From: an uncultured Bacteriovoracaceae bacterium
GTDB lineage: Bacteria; Bdellovibrionota; Bacteriovoracia; Bacteriovoracales; Bacteriovoracaceae
Direction: 5' to 3'
NCBI GenBank assembly: GCA_938034385.1
Contig: CALHLC010000039.1
Location: 1-37,605, forward strand
DNA length: 37,605 nt
Part shown: in pieces, positions 1 to 9,168 of the stretch
Layout of the letters: every line of letters starts with the position of its first letter
Numbering within the stretch: the first letter of the stretch is position 1
The notes under the pieces: generated by a model
Databases searched by the model: none
Told to the model about the DNA's origin: nothing
Seen by the model: the letters and a program-made list of their open reading frames with translations, nothing else
Program-made: the position numbers and the translations under genes

Positions 1-140
1 GGGTGTATCATTACAATCATTATAGGCCACATAGTTCATTGAATTACAGACCTCCTGCACCAAAAGCTAAAATTATAAAAATAGAAAAAAACTATGTTAA
101 ACCGAGTTTGATAGTGGTATGAAATAAGGGGGAAAGGTCA
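1..140 (+). mobile_element. 3' end of an IS3-family insertion sequence (element continues off the left edge)
   Basis: The first 140 bases match, in reverse complement, the right end of the complete element at 36363-37605; I saw no difference over the stretch compared. The element ends in the same right terminal repeat (GGGGGAAAGGTCA, 128-140). Base 141 onward differs from the flank of the other copy, so 140 is the element boundary. Only the last part of the transposase reading frame is inside the window. The copy points rightward, opposite to the copy at the other end. The rest of the element and its outer target duplication lie outside the window. Confidence 0.95.
3..122 (+). CDS. IS3-family transposase OrfB, C-terminal fragment (cut by window edge)
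   Basis: The frame starting at base 3 encodes the last 39 residues of the same transposase as the gene at 36381-37220, including the HYRPHSSLNYRPP segment typical of the C-terminus of IS3-family OrfB (end of the rve integrase domain). It stops at TGA 120-122. The catalytic DDE residues are outside the window, so whether this copy is intact cannot be judged here. Confidence 0.93.
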   Translation: MYHYNHYRPHSSLNYRPPAPKAKIIKIEKNYVKPSLIVV

Positions 141-808
141 CCCCATTTTTTAAATTTTAATTCAAAGAGAGTGATATTGGCAGCAAAGCCTAGACCTAAT
201 CCCTTGAAGTCTACTTCATCGATTCTCCTTTTATCTTGGCAATTTCCAGACGAAATCTTCATAAGATTGATTCTATCTGGAGCTTCTGTATATTTAGAGC
301 ATAGGTTTAAAGTATAAGAGTAGTTGATATACCCAAGAGTAGGACCAAGAGCAAGTTGCAAGAATTGAACTTTTCTCCCTACTGATGCGGCAAGGCCTAA
401 TTGATAGCCAAGAGAGATTGAAGATGTCTTTAAATCGGATGAGACGTTCCAAAGAGGGTTTGAATTTGTAAAGGCCAACTCACTCTGTGATAGAAAATTT
501 GATTTAATATAGTTTTTATTATGATCTGATCCCGGAGCTTGATTTAAGCTGTGGGTAGGGATTTCAAGATTAAAATAAATTCTTGAAATAAAATACTTGA
601 AGTTCTTAGGCTTAAAGACTGGAACTATTGGAAATCTGAGTTTTCCGTTAAATCCTTCTTCGTTGAGATTAAATCCATTTCCTTCTAGGGAGTGATCACT
701 GAAATAAGAAGAAAGCCTTAATTTTACTCCTAAAGATTTATAAATGGTTTCAATTGAGGCTTGTGCTGAAACAGTGCTAAAGAGAAGCATTAGAAAGAAA
801 GTTTTCAT
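92..808 (-). pseudogene. Outer-membrane-protein-like gene truncated by IS insertion
   Basis: The reading frame starts best at 808, where a cleavable signal peptide begins (MKTFFLMLLFSTVSAQA). An ATG 18 bases further upstream is in frame but would put charged residues before the signal. The mature part has alternating polar/hydrophobic, glycine-rich stretches such as LGYQLGLAASVG and LGLGFAANITLFELKF, which suggest a small outer-membrane beta-barrel. The native C-terminus is missing: the insertion element begins at base 140, so roughly the last 15 residues and the stop codon are read from IS sequence. A barrel protein normally needs its final strand for assembly, so this copy is probably non-functional, unless little was lost. 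I cannot name the family. The barrel assignment rests on composition only. Confidence 0.6.
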
Positions 809-935
809 TATAAGCTCTAAGGTCATGAAGTTATTTTAGATGAAAATAGAGTTCAAGGCTATGAAACTGTCACTAATTGTTAGAGGATTATCGATAGTTT
901 TTTTGTTACTTTATTCATAACAAAGGAAAAACATC

Positions 936-1841
936 ATGGACAAATTTTTAAAAATTACGAGTATTTTATTTCTATTATTTTCAAGTCAGCTCTTTTCAAA
1001 AGCAGAGTTAGTTTCGAGCGTAAATCAAGACTTAGGTCAGATGGATCAAATAACTATAGAAGAGTTTGTAGCTATAAGTAGCGTCGACCTCGTTGCAAAA
1101 GACTTTAGAGGTATTGTTGGACTAAGCAATTGTTCAGGATCTATTATATCGCTAGAGGGAAGATCTTTAGATTCTAAAGCATTACTTTTAACAAATGGAC
1201 ATTGTATTGTAGGAGGTTTTCTGGATCCAGGAGAGGTTTTAATAAATAAAGCTTCGGTACGCTCTGTATCTTTATTAAATAAAAATGCAAAAAAAATAGC
1301 AACGCTAAAAACTTCTAAAATCTTATATGGAACAATGTCGAAAACGGATATGGCATTATACGAAATGGATATTACTTATAAGCAGTTAGCTACAAAGTAT
1401 AAAATAAATCCTTTAATGTTAGATAGCTCAGCCCCAGCTAAAGCTGAGAAAATTAAAATTCTATCAGGTTATTGGAAAAAAGAATTTAATTGCTATGTTG
1501 ATAAAATCATTTTTGAAATGAAGGAATCAAGATGGACTTGGAATAACTCTATTAAGTATACAAAAGCGTGTAAGACCTATGGTGGAACATCTGGGTCTCC
1601 AATTATCTCTGAATCTTCTGGAAAAGTAATTGGAGTTAATAATACAGGAAATGAAAGAGGAGGACAGTGTACGTTAAATAACCCTTGTGAAGTAGATGAA
1701 GATGGAAAAGTCACTATTGATAAAGGTAATAACTATGGTCAGAATACTTTTTGGATCTATGGTTGTTTAAAAAATAATAACGTCGATAAGTTATCTTTCA
1801 ATTTTCAAAGATCTGGTTGCGAGTTGCTAGGTCCTCAATAA
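936..1841 (+). CDS. Exported trypsin-like serine protease (S1/V8-like fold)
   Basis: Predicted secreted serine endopeptidase of 301 residues. An N-terminal signal peptide (residues 1-22) is followed by a chymotrypsin-fold domain with the catalytic triad visible: His89 in LLTNGHC, Asp138 in SKTDMALYE and Ser219 in GGTSGSPI. The GxSGSP form of the serine motif resembles V8/glutamyl-endopeptidase-like and bacterial trypsin-like proteins. Several cysteines could form disulfides in the periplasm or outside the cell. AAGGA about 8 bases before the ATG serves as ribosome binding site. The gene stands alone, with a terminator-like hairpin just downstream. Such proteases are numerous in predatory Bdellovibrionota; a role in prey digestion is inference, and the substrate is unknown. 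Confidence 0.85.
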   Translation: MDKFLKITSILFLLFSSQLFSKAELVSSVNQDLGQMDQITIEEFVAISSVDLVAKDFRGIVGLSNCSGSIISLEGRSLDSKALLLTNGHCIVGGFLDPGEVLINKASVRSVSLLNKNAKKIATLKTSKILYGTMSKTDMALYEMDITYKQLATKYKINPLMLDSSAPAKAEKIKILSGYWKKEFNCYVDKIIFEMKESRWTWNNSIKYTKACKTYGGTSGSPIISESSGKVIGVNNTGNERGGQCTLNNPCEVDEDGKVTIDKGNNYGQNTFWIYGCLKNNNVDKLSFNFQRSGCELLGPQ

Positions 1842-1858
1842 TTTATTTAATTTTATTT

Positions 1859-1902
1859 TTAAGGGTTTTTATTTCATCTAGTAAAAGCCCTTAATATTTT
1901 TT
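1859..1902 (+). terminator. Rho-independent terminator after the protease gene
   Basis: TTAAGGGTTTTT (1859-1870) pairs with AAAAGCCCTTAA (1883-1894) with one T-G wobble around a 12-base loop. A T-rich tract (1895-1902) follows. It lies 17 bases after the protease stop codon. Confidence 0.75.
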
Positions 1903-2042
1903 CAGTTTAACCCAAAAAAGATTAAGTGGGTCTTTATCATATCTATAAATTTATTATTGCAAAGAAGAAGTATCAAAAGACTTATACGATGCATTTACAA
2001 AGTATTGGGACGAAAGTCTTTTATCCCTATCAATATATCAAA

Positions 2043-2119
2043 TGGTCGGGGTGAGAGGATTTGAACCTCCGACCTCCTCGTCCCAAACGAGTTACGCTAC
2101 CAGGCTGCGCTACACCCCG
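2043..2119 (-). tRNA. tRNA-Pro, anticodon UGG
   Basis: On the minus strand a 77-base cloverleaf can be folded. The acceptor CGGGGTG pairs with CACCCCG, followed by discriminator A and an encoded CCA. The D arm is GCGC/GCGT, the anticodon loop TTTGGGA holds anticodon TGG, and the T arm is GGAGG TTCAAAT CCTCT. The sequence is close to known bacterial tRNA-Pro. The first anticodon-stem pair appears to be an A-G mismatch. It lies 45 bases downstream of rdgB on the same strand, so it could be co-transcribed with rph-rdgB. A weak CCCA/TGGG hairpin about 110 bases further on (around 1909-1930) might end the transcript. Confidence 0.96.
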
Positions 2120-2164
2120 AAAATCTGATTTTTGTAATTTATCTCTTTTTATGGATTTCGTCTA

Positions 2165-2737
2165 TCAAACTGAGAGGAATTTTTTGAGTTCCTTGATGGC
2201 TTTGGCCCTATGTCCATATTCCTCTTTCCAGGCTAAATCTTCAGAAAAGGACTTATTTTCAGGGTGATGGGCAGGCATGAAAATGGGGTCATATCCAAAG
2301 CCATTTCCACCTCTGAGAGTCTCAGAAATACTCCCATTTGACCTACCTTCAAAGAAAAATATTTCATTTTCTCCTTTATATAAACATAAGACACACGAAA
2401 AATATGCTGCTCTATTTTCAATTTTATTCTCTTTGTAATGCTCTAAAAGGTGATTACATTTATCTAAATAGCTATTTAATTCAGGCTTATAGCGAGCTGA
2501 AAATAATCCAAGCAAATAAGGAAAAGCTTCCAAATTTAGTCCAGAATCATCTGAAAGAGCAGGCTGATTATAAGTTTCATAATAAGCCTTAGCTTTTAAG
2601 AGAGCATTTTCAAAATAACTCTCTCCAGTTTCTTGGACTTCTATTTTTTCTCTTGATTCAATAATGATTTCTGGAGCAAGCTTGCGAGTAAACTCTGCCA
2701 TTTTTCCTTGATTAGAACTTGCAAGAATTACATTCAT
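2165..2737 (-). CDS. rdgB: XTP/dITP diphosphatase (RdgB/HAM1 family)
   Basis: House-cleaning nucleotide pyrophosphatase that hydrolyses XTP and dITP to monophosphates and keeps deaminated purines out of nucleic acids; cytoplasmic. The 190 residues contain the family signatures in order: N-terminal [13 protein letters not shown] for substrate binding, ALSDDSGL with the metal-binding acidic residues, [16 protein letters not shown], and the C-terminal HRAKA segment. Length is normal for the family. The start codon overlaps the stop of rph by four bases (ATGA), so the two are translationally coupled. The rph-rdgB pairing is widespread in bacteria and supports both calls. Confidence 0.96.
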   Translation of the reverse strand: MNVILASSNQGKMAEFTRKLAPEIIIESREKIEVQETGESYFENALLKAKAYYETYNQPALSDDSGLNLEAFPYLLGLFSARYKPELNSYLDKCNHLLEHYKENKIENRAAYFSCVLCLYKGENEIFFFEGRSNGSISETLRGGNGFGYDPIFMPAHHPENKSFSEDLAWKEEYGHRAKAIKELKKFLSV

Positions 2738-3438
2738 GATAAAATTTTATCTTGAGCCGCAAAAGTAGTTTTAAGAGATTCTTTAGCACAATCGATAAGC
2801 ATTCCAAATTGTTCACTTGAAAAGGGTTGACCTTCGGCTGTTCCTTGAACTTCAATGAATGCTCCAGCTTTAGTCATCACTATATTCATATCTGTTTCAC
2901 AACTAGAATCTTCTTCATAGTTTAAATCAGAAATAATATCCCCATCTTTATTGATCCCTATACTAATTGCAGCAACTTGGTGAGTAATAGGGTTTTGTTT
3001 TAACTGACCAGATTCAAGTAGAGAGTTGATTGCTAATTGAAGAGCAACAAATCCACCTGTAATAGAGGTTGTTCTCGTTCCACCATCAGCTACTAAAACG
3101 TCACAATCAACAGTGATCATTTGTTCGCCAAGGATTTTTAAATCTATTCCAGCTCTTAAGCTTCTTGCAATGAGTCTTTGTATTTCCTGGGACCTTCCAC
3201 TGATTCCTTTACGCTCTCTTTTGATTCGCTTATGAGTTGAACCTGGAAGCATTGAATATTCAGCTGTTACCCATCCCTTGCCTTTGCCTTTTAACCAACG
3301 TGGAACTTCTTCAGCGACATTAGCCGTCACATGGACTTTGGTATTTCCGCATTCAATCAAAACGCTTCCTGCAGCATATGGATTAATATTGGGAGTAATT
3401 TTTATTGTTCTTGGTTCTTGGCGTAGTATTTGGGCCAT
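2734..3438 (-). CDS. rph: Ribonuclease PH
   Basis: Phosphorolytic 3'-to-5' exoribonuclease that trims tRNA 3' ends using inorganic phosphate. The 234 residues match the family throughout: an N-terminal RTIKI start of the RNase PH fold, the basic [20 protein letters not shown] region that binds phosphate and RNA, the central [19 protein letters not shown] motif, and [15 protein letters not shown] with its conserved aspartates. An AGGAG lies about 11 bases before the ATG and overlaps the start region of the divergent birA-like gene. It is the first gene of rph-rdgB(-tRNA-Pro). Most bacteria encode the CCA end of only some tRNAs; here the nearby tRNA gene does encode it. Confidence 0.97.
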   Translation of the reverse strand: MAQILRQEPRTIKITPNINPYAAGSVLIECGNTKVHVTANVAEEVPRWLKGKGKGWVTAEYSMLPGSTHKRIKRERKGISGRSQEIQRLIARSLRAGIDLKILGEQMITVDCDVLVADGGTRTTSITGGFVALQLAINSLLESGQLKQNPITHQVAAISIGINKDGDIISDLNYEEDSSCETDMNIVMTKAGAFIEVQGTAEGQPFSSEQFGMLIDCAKESLKTTFAAQDKILS

Positions 3439-3453
3439 GGGATAGTAGCTCCT

Positions 3454-4107
3454 ATGAAGGTTATAGATTTACAAACATGTCATTGTACTCAAGATGAGTT
3501 GAAAAACCAAATTGGTGAAAAGTATGAACAATTCTTAATTACAACAAAAAAACAAACCAAAGGAAGAGGTCAACGTGGTAAATCTTGGTTTCAATTTGAT
3601 GATTCCATTGCAATGAGTTTTTCTCTCAAGCCTTGTGAGGAGGTCACTTTAACTCCTTTAAAGGTTGGGGTGTTGGTTAGCGAGTTTTTATCAAAACATG
3701 GAAGGAAAACAACACTTAAATGGCCTAATGATATTTTTTTTGAAGGGAAAAAGTGTGGAGGAATCATTTGTGAATATGTTTCAGAAGACCTGGTGATAGT
3801 TGGACTTGGTCTAAACTTATATCAATCATGTTTCCAAAAATTTGAAAACCCTCACAGCTTCTTAAATGTTTCAGTTGTAGCAAAAGACATATATGAATAT
3901 ATCTTAGATTCTAAAATGACCTCTGAATCGATAAGGCAAAATTTTTTAGATCTTTGTGATCACTTAGGTAAAGAAGTAATCATTGATGCAGATTCAAATT
4001 TTAATAAAGGCCTCTTTATGGGAATAGGAGATCAAGGGGAAGCTCTCATTGGTACTTCAGAAGGCGTTAAGAAGTTCTATAGTGCAACACTTAGATATTC
4101 TAGTTAA
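3454..4107 (+). CDS. birA: Biotin--[acetyl-CoA-carboxylase] ligase, short form without DNA-binding domain
   Basis: Joins biotin to the carrier lysine of acetyl-CoA carboxylase via biotinyl-AMP; cytoplasmic. The catalytic domain is recognised from [11 protein letters not shown] (the biotinyl-AMP GRGRRG loop), the KWPNDI motif, KCGGIICE and VGLGLN. At about 217 residues it lacks the N-terminal helix-turn-helix of E. coli BirA, so it should be a pure ligase and not a repressor. I prefer ATG 3454 over an in-frame TTG at 3430, because the latter would overlap rph and add residues not typical of the family. Neither start has a good ribosome binding site. Only 15 bases separate it from the divergent rph start, so its promoter must lie inside rph. 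Confidence 0.9.
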   Translation: MKVIDLQTCHCTQDELKNQIGEKYEQFLITTKKQTKGRGQRGKSWFQFDDSIAMSFSLKPCEEVTLTPLKVGVLVSEFLSKHGRKTTLKWPNDIFFEGKKCGGIICEYVSEDLVIVGLGLNLYQSCFQKFENPHSFLNVSVVAKDIYEYILDSKMTSESIRQNFLDLCDHLGKEVIIDADSNFNKGLFMGIGDQGEALIGTSEGVKKFYSATLRYSS

Positions 4108-4127
4108 AGTAAGAAATCGACTCGATC

Positions 4128-4150
4128 AAAAAATGATGTTAGCATTTTTT
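4128..4150 (+). other. AT-rich stem-loop ending at the ampG-like start codon
   Basis: AAAAAATG (4128-4135) pairs with CATTTTTT (4143-4150) around a 7-base loop, and the start codon of the next gene follows one base later. It resembles a weak terminator for the birA-like gene but occupies the place where the ribosome binding site of the next gene should be. The stem has a single G-C pair, so stability is low. Confidence 0.4.
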
Positions 4151-4151
4151 T

Positions 4152-5429
4152 ATGAATAAAAAGAGTTTTTCCGAGATCCTTAAAAGTCCTAAGAAATTTA
4201 TAACTGTCTTTCTTCTAGGTTTTTCCAGTGGTTTACCAATTATGGTCGTCTATGGAAGTATAAAGTTGTGGCTTAGGCGATATGAAATTGATCTTCCTAA
4301 GATTGGTTTGTTTTCTTGGATTGCTGTTGCTTATTCTTTCAATTTTCTATGGGCATTTCTATTTGATCGCTATACACCTTTTAAGAAAGTTGGAAGACGA
4401 AGAAGTTGGTTGTTAATTACTCAAGTCATGTTAGTTGGCTCATTTTTACTTTTAGCGATTGGTGATCCAAATAAGTCTTTAACTTTCATTGCTGTAGCTG
4501 GAATTTTATTATGCTTTTTTAGTGCTTCCCAAGATGTTGCGGTTGATGCTTATAGAAATGAAATTCTAAGTTCAGAGGAACTAGGAATTGGTGCATCTCT
4601 AGGAGTTTATGGTTATAGAGTTGCAATGTGGGTTGCTTCAGGCTTTGGAATTTGGGTTGTAGATAAAGAAACTTGGAATTGGTCATTTAATCAAATGTTT
4701 TTAATGCTTGCAGCTTTTATGGGAGTTGGCCTTTTAACAACTCTATGGGCCGATGAGCCTGAAAACACGCTTCCTCAAGAAAAGAGTTTTGTAGGGAGTG
4801 TTATTAACCCTTTTATTGAATTTTTAAAAAGAGAAAGAGCTTTATTGATCCTAGTTTTTATTTTTTGTTTTAAGTTGGGAGATTCAATTGCTGGCTCTAT
4901 GAGTAGACCATTTTATGCTGATCTAGGTTTTAGTAATGCAGATATTGGAAAAATTGCTTCAACGGTTGGACTATTTTCAACTTTAGCTGGTTTAATTGTT
5001 GGTGGAACATTGATTTATAAACTTGGTTATCGAGTAACACTTTGGTTTGCAGGAATTGGTCAAGCCATTACCACTGGTTTATTTGCTCTTTTGGCTACTT
5101 ATAGCACCAATACAGATCTTGCTAAAATAGTATTTTTAGAGGACTTTACTTCAGGAATAGGGACTGCTGCATTAGTAGGGTTTATGGGTCACTTAACAAA
5201 TAAAAGGTTTACTGCATCTCAGTATGCTTTATTTGCCTCTCTAGCTTCTCTTGGAAGAACTTTATTTTCAGGAGCAGCAGGTAAAATGATCGTATATTTG
5301 AAAGAGTTTCCAGTTTTTGCATCTGCTTCGAATCATGTTGGATATGTGAATTTCTATATAATTTGTGCACTTCTAGCTATTCCAGGATTGTTCTTTTTAG
5401 CTATGATGAAAAAGGAAGAATTTGAGTAA
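4152..5429 (+). CDS. ampG: AmpG-family permease (muropeptide transporter, MFS)
   Basis: Inner-membrane major-facilitator protein of 425 residues with about 12 hydrophobic segments. The N-terminal half follows the AmpG pattern closely: GFSSGLPIMVVYGSIKLWL, DLPKIGLFSWI, FNFLWAFLFDRY, VGRRRSWLL and SASQDVAVDAYRNE. AmpG proteins import GlcNAc-anhydroMurNAc peptides released from peptidoglycan for recycling. In a predator such a carrier could also take up prey cell-wall fragments (inference). It is somewhat shorter than E. coli AmpG, as are many relatives. No Shine-Dalgarno precedes the ATG; a T run and an AT hairpin lie immediately upstream. It probably follows the birA-like gene with a 44-base gap. 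Confidence 0.85.
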   Translation: MNKKSFSEILKSPKKFITVFLLGFSSGLPIMVVYGSIKLWLRRYEIDLPKIGLFSWIAVAYSFNFLWAFLFDRYTPFKKVGRRRSWLLITQVMLVGSFLLLAIGDPNKSLTFIAVAGILLCFFSASQDVAVDAYRNEILSSEELGIGASLGVYGYRVAMWVASGFGIWVVDKETWNWSFNQMFLMLAAFMGVGLLTTLWADEPENTLPQEKSFVGSVINPFIEFLKRERALLILVFIFCFKLGDSIAGSMSRPFYADLGFSNADIGKIASTVGLFSTLAGLIVGGTLIYKLGYRVTLWFAGIGQAITTGLFALLATYSTNTDLAKIVFLEDFTSGIGTAALVGFMGHLTNKRFTASQYALFASLASLGRTLFSGAAGKMIVYLKEFPVFASASNHVGYVNFYIICALLAIPGLFFLAMMKKEEFE

Positions 5430-5561
5430 GATAACACAGCGCTGCATGAGAGTTTTAGTTATACTTTAGTTCTCAGTATTCATACTTTGAACTCCACAAT
5501 AAGATCTCTTTTCCTGTATACTGGCCCCAAGTAAAAAAGCTGGAATATTAAACGGGGAATC

Positions 5562-8500
5562 ATGAAATTAGAAAGAATGCATATTCAAGGATTTAAGTCC
5601 TTTAAAGATAGAACAACGATCCATTTTGATGATGGAATTACTGGTATTGTTGGGCCAAATGGATGTGGTAAATCTAATATCGTTGATGCACTTTTTTGGG
5701 TTATGGGGGAGCAATCGGCAAAGCACCTACGTGGTACAAAAATGAGTGACCTGATTTTCTCTGGATCTAAAAAATATTCTCCAGGATCTTTTGCTGAAGT
5801 TTCTTTAGTTTTAAACAATACAACTCACAAGCATATTCATATCGGTTCTAAAGTGGTGAACCCTCAAGAGATTCAATTAACTAGAAAATTATATAGAAAC
5901 GGTGAAACAGAATATCGAATTAATAATATGCAAGCACGTTTAAAAGATATCCAAGAAGTTTTCATGGATACAGGTGCTGGAGCAAAGTCTTACTCAATTA
6001 TTGCTCAAGGTGAAATTGATCGGTTAGTAAAAGCAAAACCTGTCGAGAGAAGAGTGATGATTGAAGAGGTTGCAGGAATTACGAAGTTTAAAGTTCGTAA
6101 AAAAGAGTCTCTTCGAAAAATTGATCAAGCGAATTCAAATCTTGAGAGAATTAATGATCTTAAAAAAGAAATTTATAAACAATTAAAAACTCTTGAAGGT
6201 CAGGCCGAAAAAGCGGAGCGAGCAAAATCTTTAAAAGCAAAGATAAAAAAATCAGCATTAAGTGTTGCAAGTCATAAGGAATTAGATCTAGTTGAAAAGA
6301 TAATGAAGTTCAGCTCGGAGATCAAAGAAACTCAAGAAAAGCTTGAAGATTCTAAAGTTAAGTTAAACGTCTTAGAATCAAGCATTGAAAATGAAAAGAA
6401 TCAAAAAACAGCTTTGATTGATCAAATAGAAGCTCAGCAAACAAGCTTTAACGCTGACAAGATGGAACTCGTTTCCATTGAAGAAAAGTTTAACTTCTCT
6501 AAAAAATCAATAGAGGATAAAAAAGATTACATTGAAGAAAAAAGAAAAGAGATTACGGAACTTAAAGAAGAGTTAGGTTCAAGAACTGAAAAAATAGAAG
6601 AAATCTCAACTAGGTTAGCAAACTTTGAAAAACCTGATGAGAATTCAAAAGTAGATCTTAAATTTTTAGAACAAGAAGTTTCTAAATTTCAAGAAGTGTA
6701 TAAAAGTGATGAGCAGGATTTCTTTGATTCTCAACAAAGTTTGAGAGAGTTTGAATTTAATCAATCTAAACTTAAAGCAGAGCTAGCTCAAACAAAATCA
6801 ATATTGGAGAGTAAGTCCCATCTGCTCTCTTCTATCGTTGAAGAGATTGGAGACTTAGAAGCTTATTATCTTGAAGTTAGTAATAATGATGCAGACGAGA
6901 AGAAAAACTTAGAAGTTTTAGAAGAAAAGCTAGTAAGTATTGAGAAAAGAAAAAACTCGCTAAGTACTAAGCTTGAAGCACTAAAAGAGAAATGTTCTAC
7001 GAGTGATGAAGACTTACAAGCTAAGAAAGCAAAAGTATTAGAGCTTGATACAGAACTTAGAACATTAGAAAAAGTTAGCTCTAGTGACTGTGATGCCTTT
7101 TTAAGAACTCCTCTTGGGCAAAGCTATAGAAAACTAAGTGAATGCTTAAGTATAGAAAAAGAGTACGAGCAAACAGTTAGGAAATTACTTCACCCATATG
7201 CTGATCTATTAATTGGAAAAAATCCCAATAGTACTGTTATTGAATGGGCCAAGGATCAGGGTGCAAATCTTAGATTTTTAGGACGTATAGAAAAAAATAT
7301 GGCTTCAACAGGTGTTGGGAGCTTATCTAGTGTTGTTAGGTCTGATTCAGAACTTGTTTCGAACTTTTTAACTTACTTTGCAATAGGTACTGAAACTTGT
7401 CCTGAGCATTTTATTGCAGCTATTTCTAAATCAGGAGATTACATAAAGAGATCTATTGGATCTCAGTCATTAGAAGAATTAATTTTTGATATTTCAAATG
7501 ATTCTTTCTCTACGGCAATTAGAAAAAAAGAAATAGGATATTTATTGAAAGCTAGTAAAGATGAGCTTTTACAGGTGGAGAAGTTATTAAATCAATCAAA
7601 AGCAGAATATTCAATAACTAAGGAAGAGTTTGCAGAAGTAAGCTCAAAGTGGCAAAGCACAAATGAAGAAGTGATTACTGTGAAATCTAGAATGAACTCA
7701 GGTTCTCTTCAGTTCTCAGTTAATCAAGGAAGACTTGAAGGACTAAAAAAGAAAAATAAAGCAATCTCTCTTGAGAGGTTAAATCTAAATGAAAAAGAAG
7801 AGCAGTATACAAAAGAAATTGAGCGAACTGCCCAAACATTTGAAAATGAAAAAGTGCGAAATGTTAAGCTTTCTGAAGCTTATGAAAGTAGTAAAGAGTT
7901 ATTTCACTCTAAGCAAGAAGAATTTATTAAAATAAAAACTCAAATGAGCTCGTCAATTTCAAGAAAGCAAGAGCTTGAGAGTTTACTTGCTGATATGAAA
8001 AATCAAAAAGTTAGAATAGAAGAGAAAATTTTAAATCTCCAAGAAAATATTGAGCAATCTGAAAAAACAGTTGCTGATATCTCTAGCCAAGAATCAGATT
8101 ATAGTGAAAAAATTGATTCATTATCGACTTCACTTACTGAAAAAGAAAAAGATCTAAAGCAATCAAAAGAAGAATTAAATATTTTAGCTAGTGAGCTAGA
8201 AGATAATGAAAAAGAAATTCACAAGCTTCAAAGTCTAGTTTCAAAATCTGAAAAAATAATTTTAGAAAAAAGTCTAAAGATTGAAAAATATATTGAAGAT
8301 GAAGAATTTGTTGTTAGGGAAACATTTGATACTTATAGAGTAGATGTGAGGGATGTGATTTTATCTCATCTTGAGACTGAGTCTGTTGAGTCATTAAAAG
8401 ATTTAAGCAATATCTACTATATGGATACAGATTCTGGAACTCAGCGAATAACTCCAGAAGAATATGAATTTGTTAAAAAGTTTCCGGGACAAATTACTGA

Positions 8501-9137
8501 AGCTAAAGATCGGTTAAAGAACTATAAGTCTCAGCTTAATCGATTAGGTCATGTAAACTGGGAAGCGGTAAGTGATTATGAGAATAAAAAAACTCGTTAT
8601 GACTTTTTAAAGATGCAGGAAGAAGAACTATCTCATTCTATAAATGATCTTTATCAAGCAATCGAGCGAATAGATATCAAATCTAAAGAGAGATTTGGAA
8701 TTGCTTATGATGAAGTAACTTCAAAGTTTGAACAGGTTTTCCCTATCATCTTTGGAGGCGGGAATGCGAAACTTCAAATGGTTGGAAATCTATCTGACGA
8801 GGACTTTGGTGTAGAGATCGTAGCGAGCCCTCCTGGGAAGAAGATGCAAAATATTAATCTTATGAGTGGTGGAGAAAAAGCTCTTACGGCAGTGGCCTTA
8901 ATCTTCTCTATTTTCCTTGTTAAGCCATCACCGTTTTGTCTTCTAGATGAGGTTGATGCTCCTCTAGATGATGCTAATGTTGGGCGTTTTAATCAACTAT
9001 TGCGTGAAATGAGCTCTGAGTCTCAATTCATTCTGATTACCCATAACAAGAAAACGATGGAATTAAATGATAAACTTTATGGGATAACGATGCAGGAACC
9101 GGGAGTTTCTAAGGCGGTGTCCGTACAACTTCAATAA
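5562..9137 (+). CDS. smc: Chromosome segregation protein SMC
   Basis: Core ATPase of bacterial condensin, which compacts and resolves the nucleoid. The 1191 residues show the full plan. An N-terminal head carries Walker A GPNGCGKS (31-38). Long coiled coils span roughly 170-490 and 660-1010, around a central hinge-like region at about 495-640. The C-terminal head carries signature LMSGGEK (1100-1106) and Walker B FCLLDEVD (1126-1132). Length is normal. The hinge is divergent: the usual glycine-rich GG end of the hinge is replaced by a short SGDYIKRSIGS stretch. GGGGAA before the ATG acts as ribosome binding site. lolA follows 31 bases later and may be co-transcribed. ScpA and ScpB are not in the window. 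Confidence 0.97.
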   Translation: MKLERMHIQGFKSFKDRTTIHFDDGITGIVGPNGCGKSNIVDALFWVMGEQSAKHLRGTKMSDLIFSGSKKYSPGSFAEVSLVLNNTTHKHIHIGSKVVNPQEIQLTRKLYRNGETEYRINNMQARLKDIQEVFMDTGAGAKSYSIIAQGEIDRLVKAKPVERRVMIEEVAGITKFKVRKKESLRKIDQANSNLERINDLKKEIYKQLKTLEGQAEKAERAKSLKAKIKKSALSVASHKELDLVEKIMKFSSEIKETQEKLEDSKVKLNVLESSIENEKNQKTALIDQIEAQQTSFNADKMELVSIEEKFNFSKKSIEDKKDYIEEKRKEITELKEELGSRTEKIEEISTRLANFEKPDENSKVDLKFLEQEVSKFQEVYKSDEQDFFDSQQSLREFEFNQSKLKAELAQTKSILESKSHLLSSIVEEIGDLEAYYLEVSNNDADEKKNLEVLEEKLVSIEKRKNSLSTKLEALKEKCSTSDEDLQAKKAKVLELDTELRTLEKVSSSDCDAFLRTPLGQSYRKLSECLSIEKEYEQTVRKLLHPYADLLIGKNPNSTVIEWAKDQGANLRFLGRIEKNMASTGVGSLSSVVRSDSELVSNFLTYFAIGTETCPEHFIAAISKSGDYIKRSIGSQSLEELIFDISNDSFSTAIRKKEIGYLLKASKDELLQVEKLLNQSKAEYSITKEEFAEVSSKWQSTNEEVITVKSRMNSGSLQFSVNQGRLEGLKKKNKAISLERLNLNEKEEQYTKEIERTAQTFENEKVRNVKLSEAYESSKELFHSKQEEFIKIKTQMSSSISRKQELESLLADMKNQKVRIEEKILNLQENIEQSEKTVADISSQESDYSEKIDSLSTSLTEKEKDLKQSKEELNILASELEDNEKEIHKLQSLVSKSEKIILEKSLKIEKYIEDEEFVVRETFDTYRVDVRDVILSHLETESVESLKDLSNIYYMDTDSGTQRITPEEYEFVKKFPGQITEAKDRLKNYKSQLNRLGHVNWEAVSDYENKKTRYDFLKMQEEELSHSINDLYQAIERIDIKSKERFGIAYDEVTSKFEQVFPIIFGGGNAKLQMVGNLSDEDFGVEIVASPPGKKMQNINLMSGGEKALTAVALIFSIFLVKPSPFCLLDEVDAPLDDANVGRFNQLLREMSSESQFILITHNKKTMELNDKLYGITMQEPGVSKAVSVQLQ

Positions 9138-9168
9138 ATGCTATAATAGCATCAATGAGGAGAAGAAA

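Noticed and set aside
1950-2060. Protein-like stretch EEVSKDLYDAFTKYWDESLL in one plus frame before the tRNA
   Set aside because: No start codon or ribosome binding site follows the preceding stop, and the frame runs into the tRNA. It may be a decayed gene end, but nothing supports it.
2061-2267. Open frame on the plus strand beginning in the tRNA region
   Set aside because: It reads the antisense of tRNA-Pro and the 3' end of rdgB; the translated tRNA antisense gives the well-known spurious GFEPPT-type peptide.
5430-5561. TTGAAC and TATACT upstream of smc as a promoter
   Set aside because: The boxes are about 24 bases apart, too far for a standard sigma-70 promoter; TATACT alone may be a -10 element but cannot be supported.
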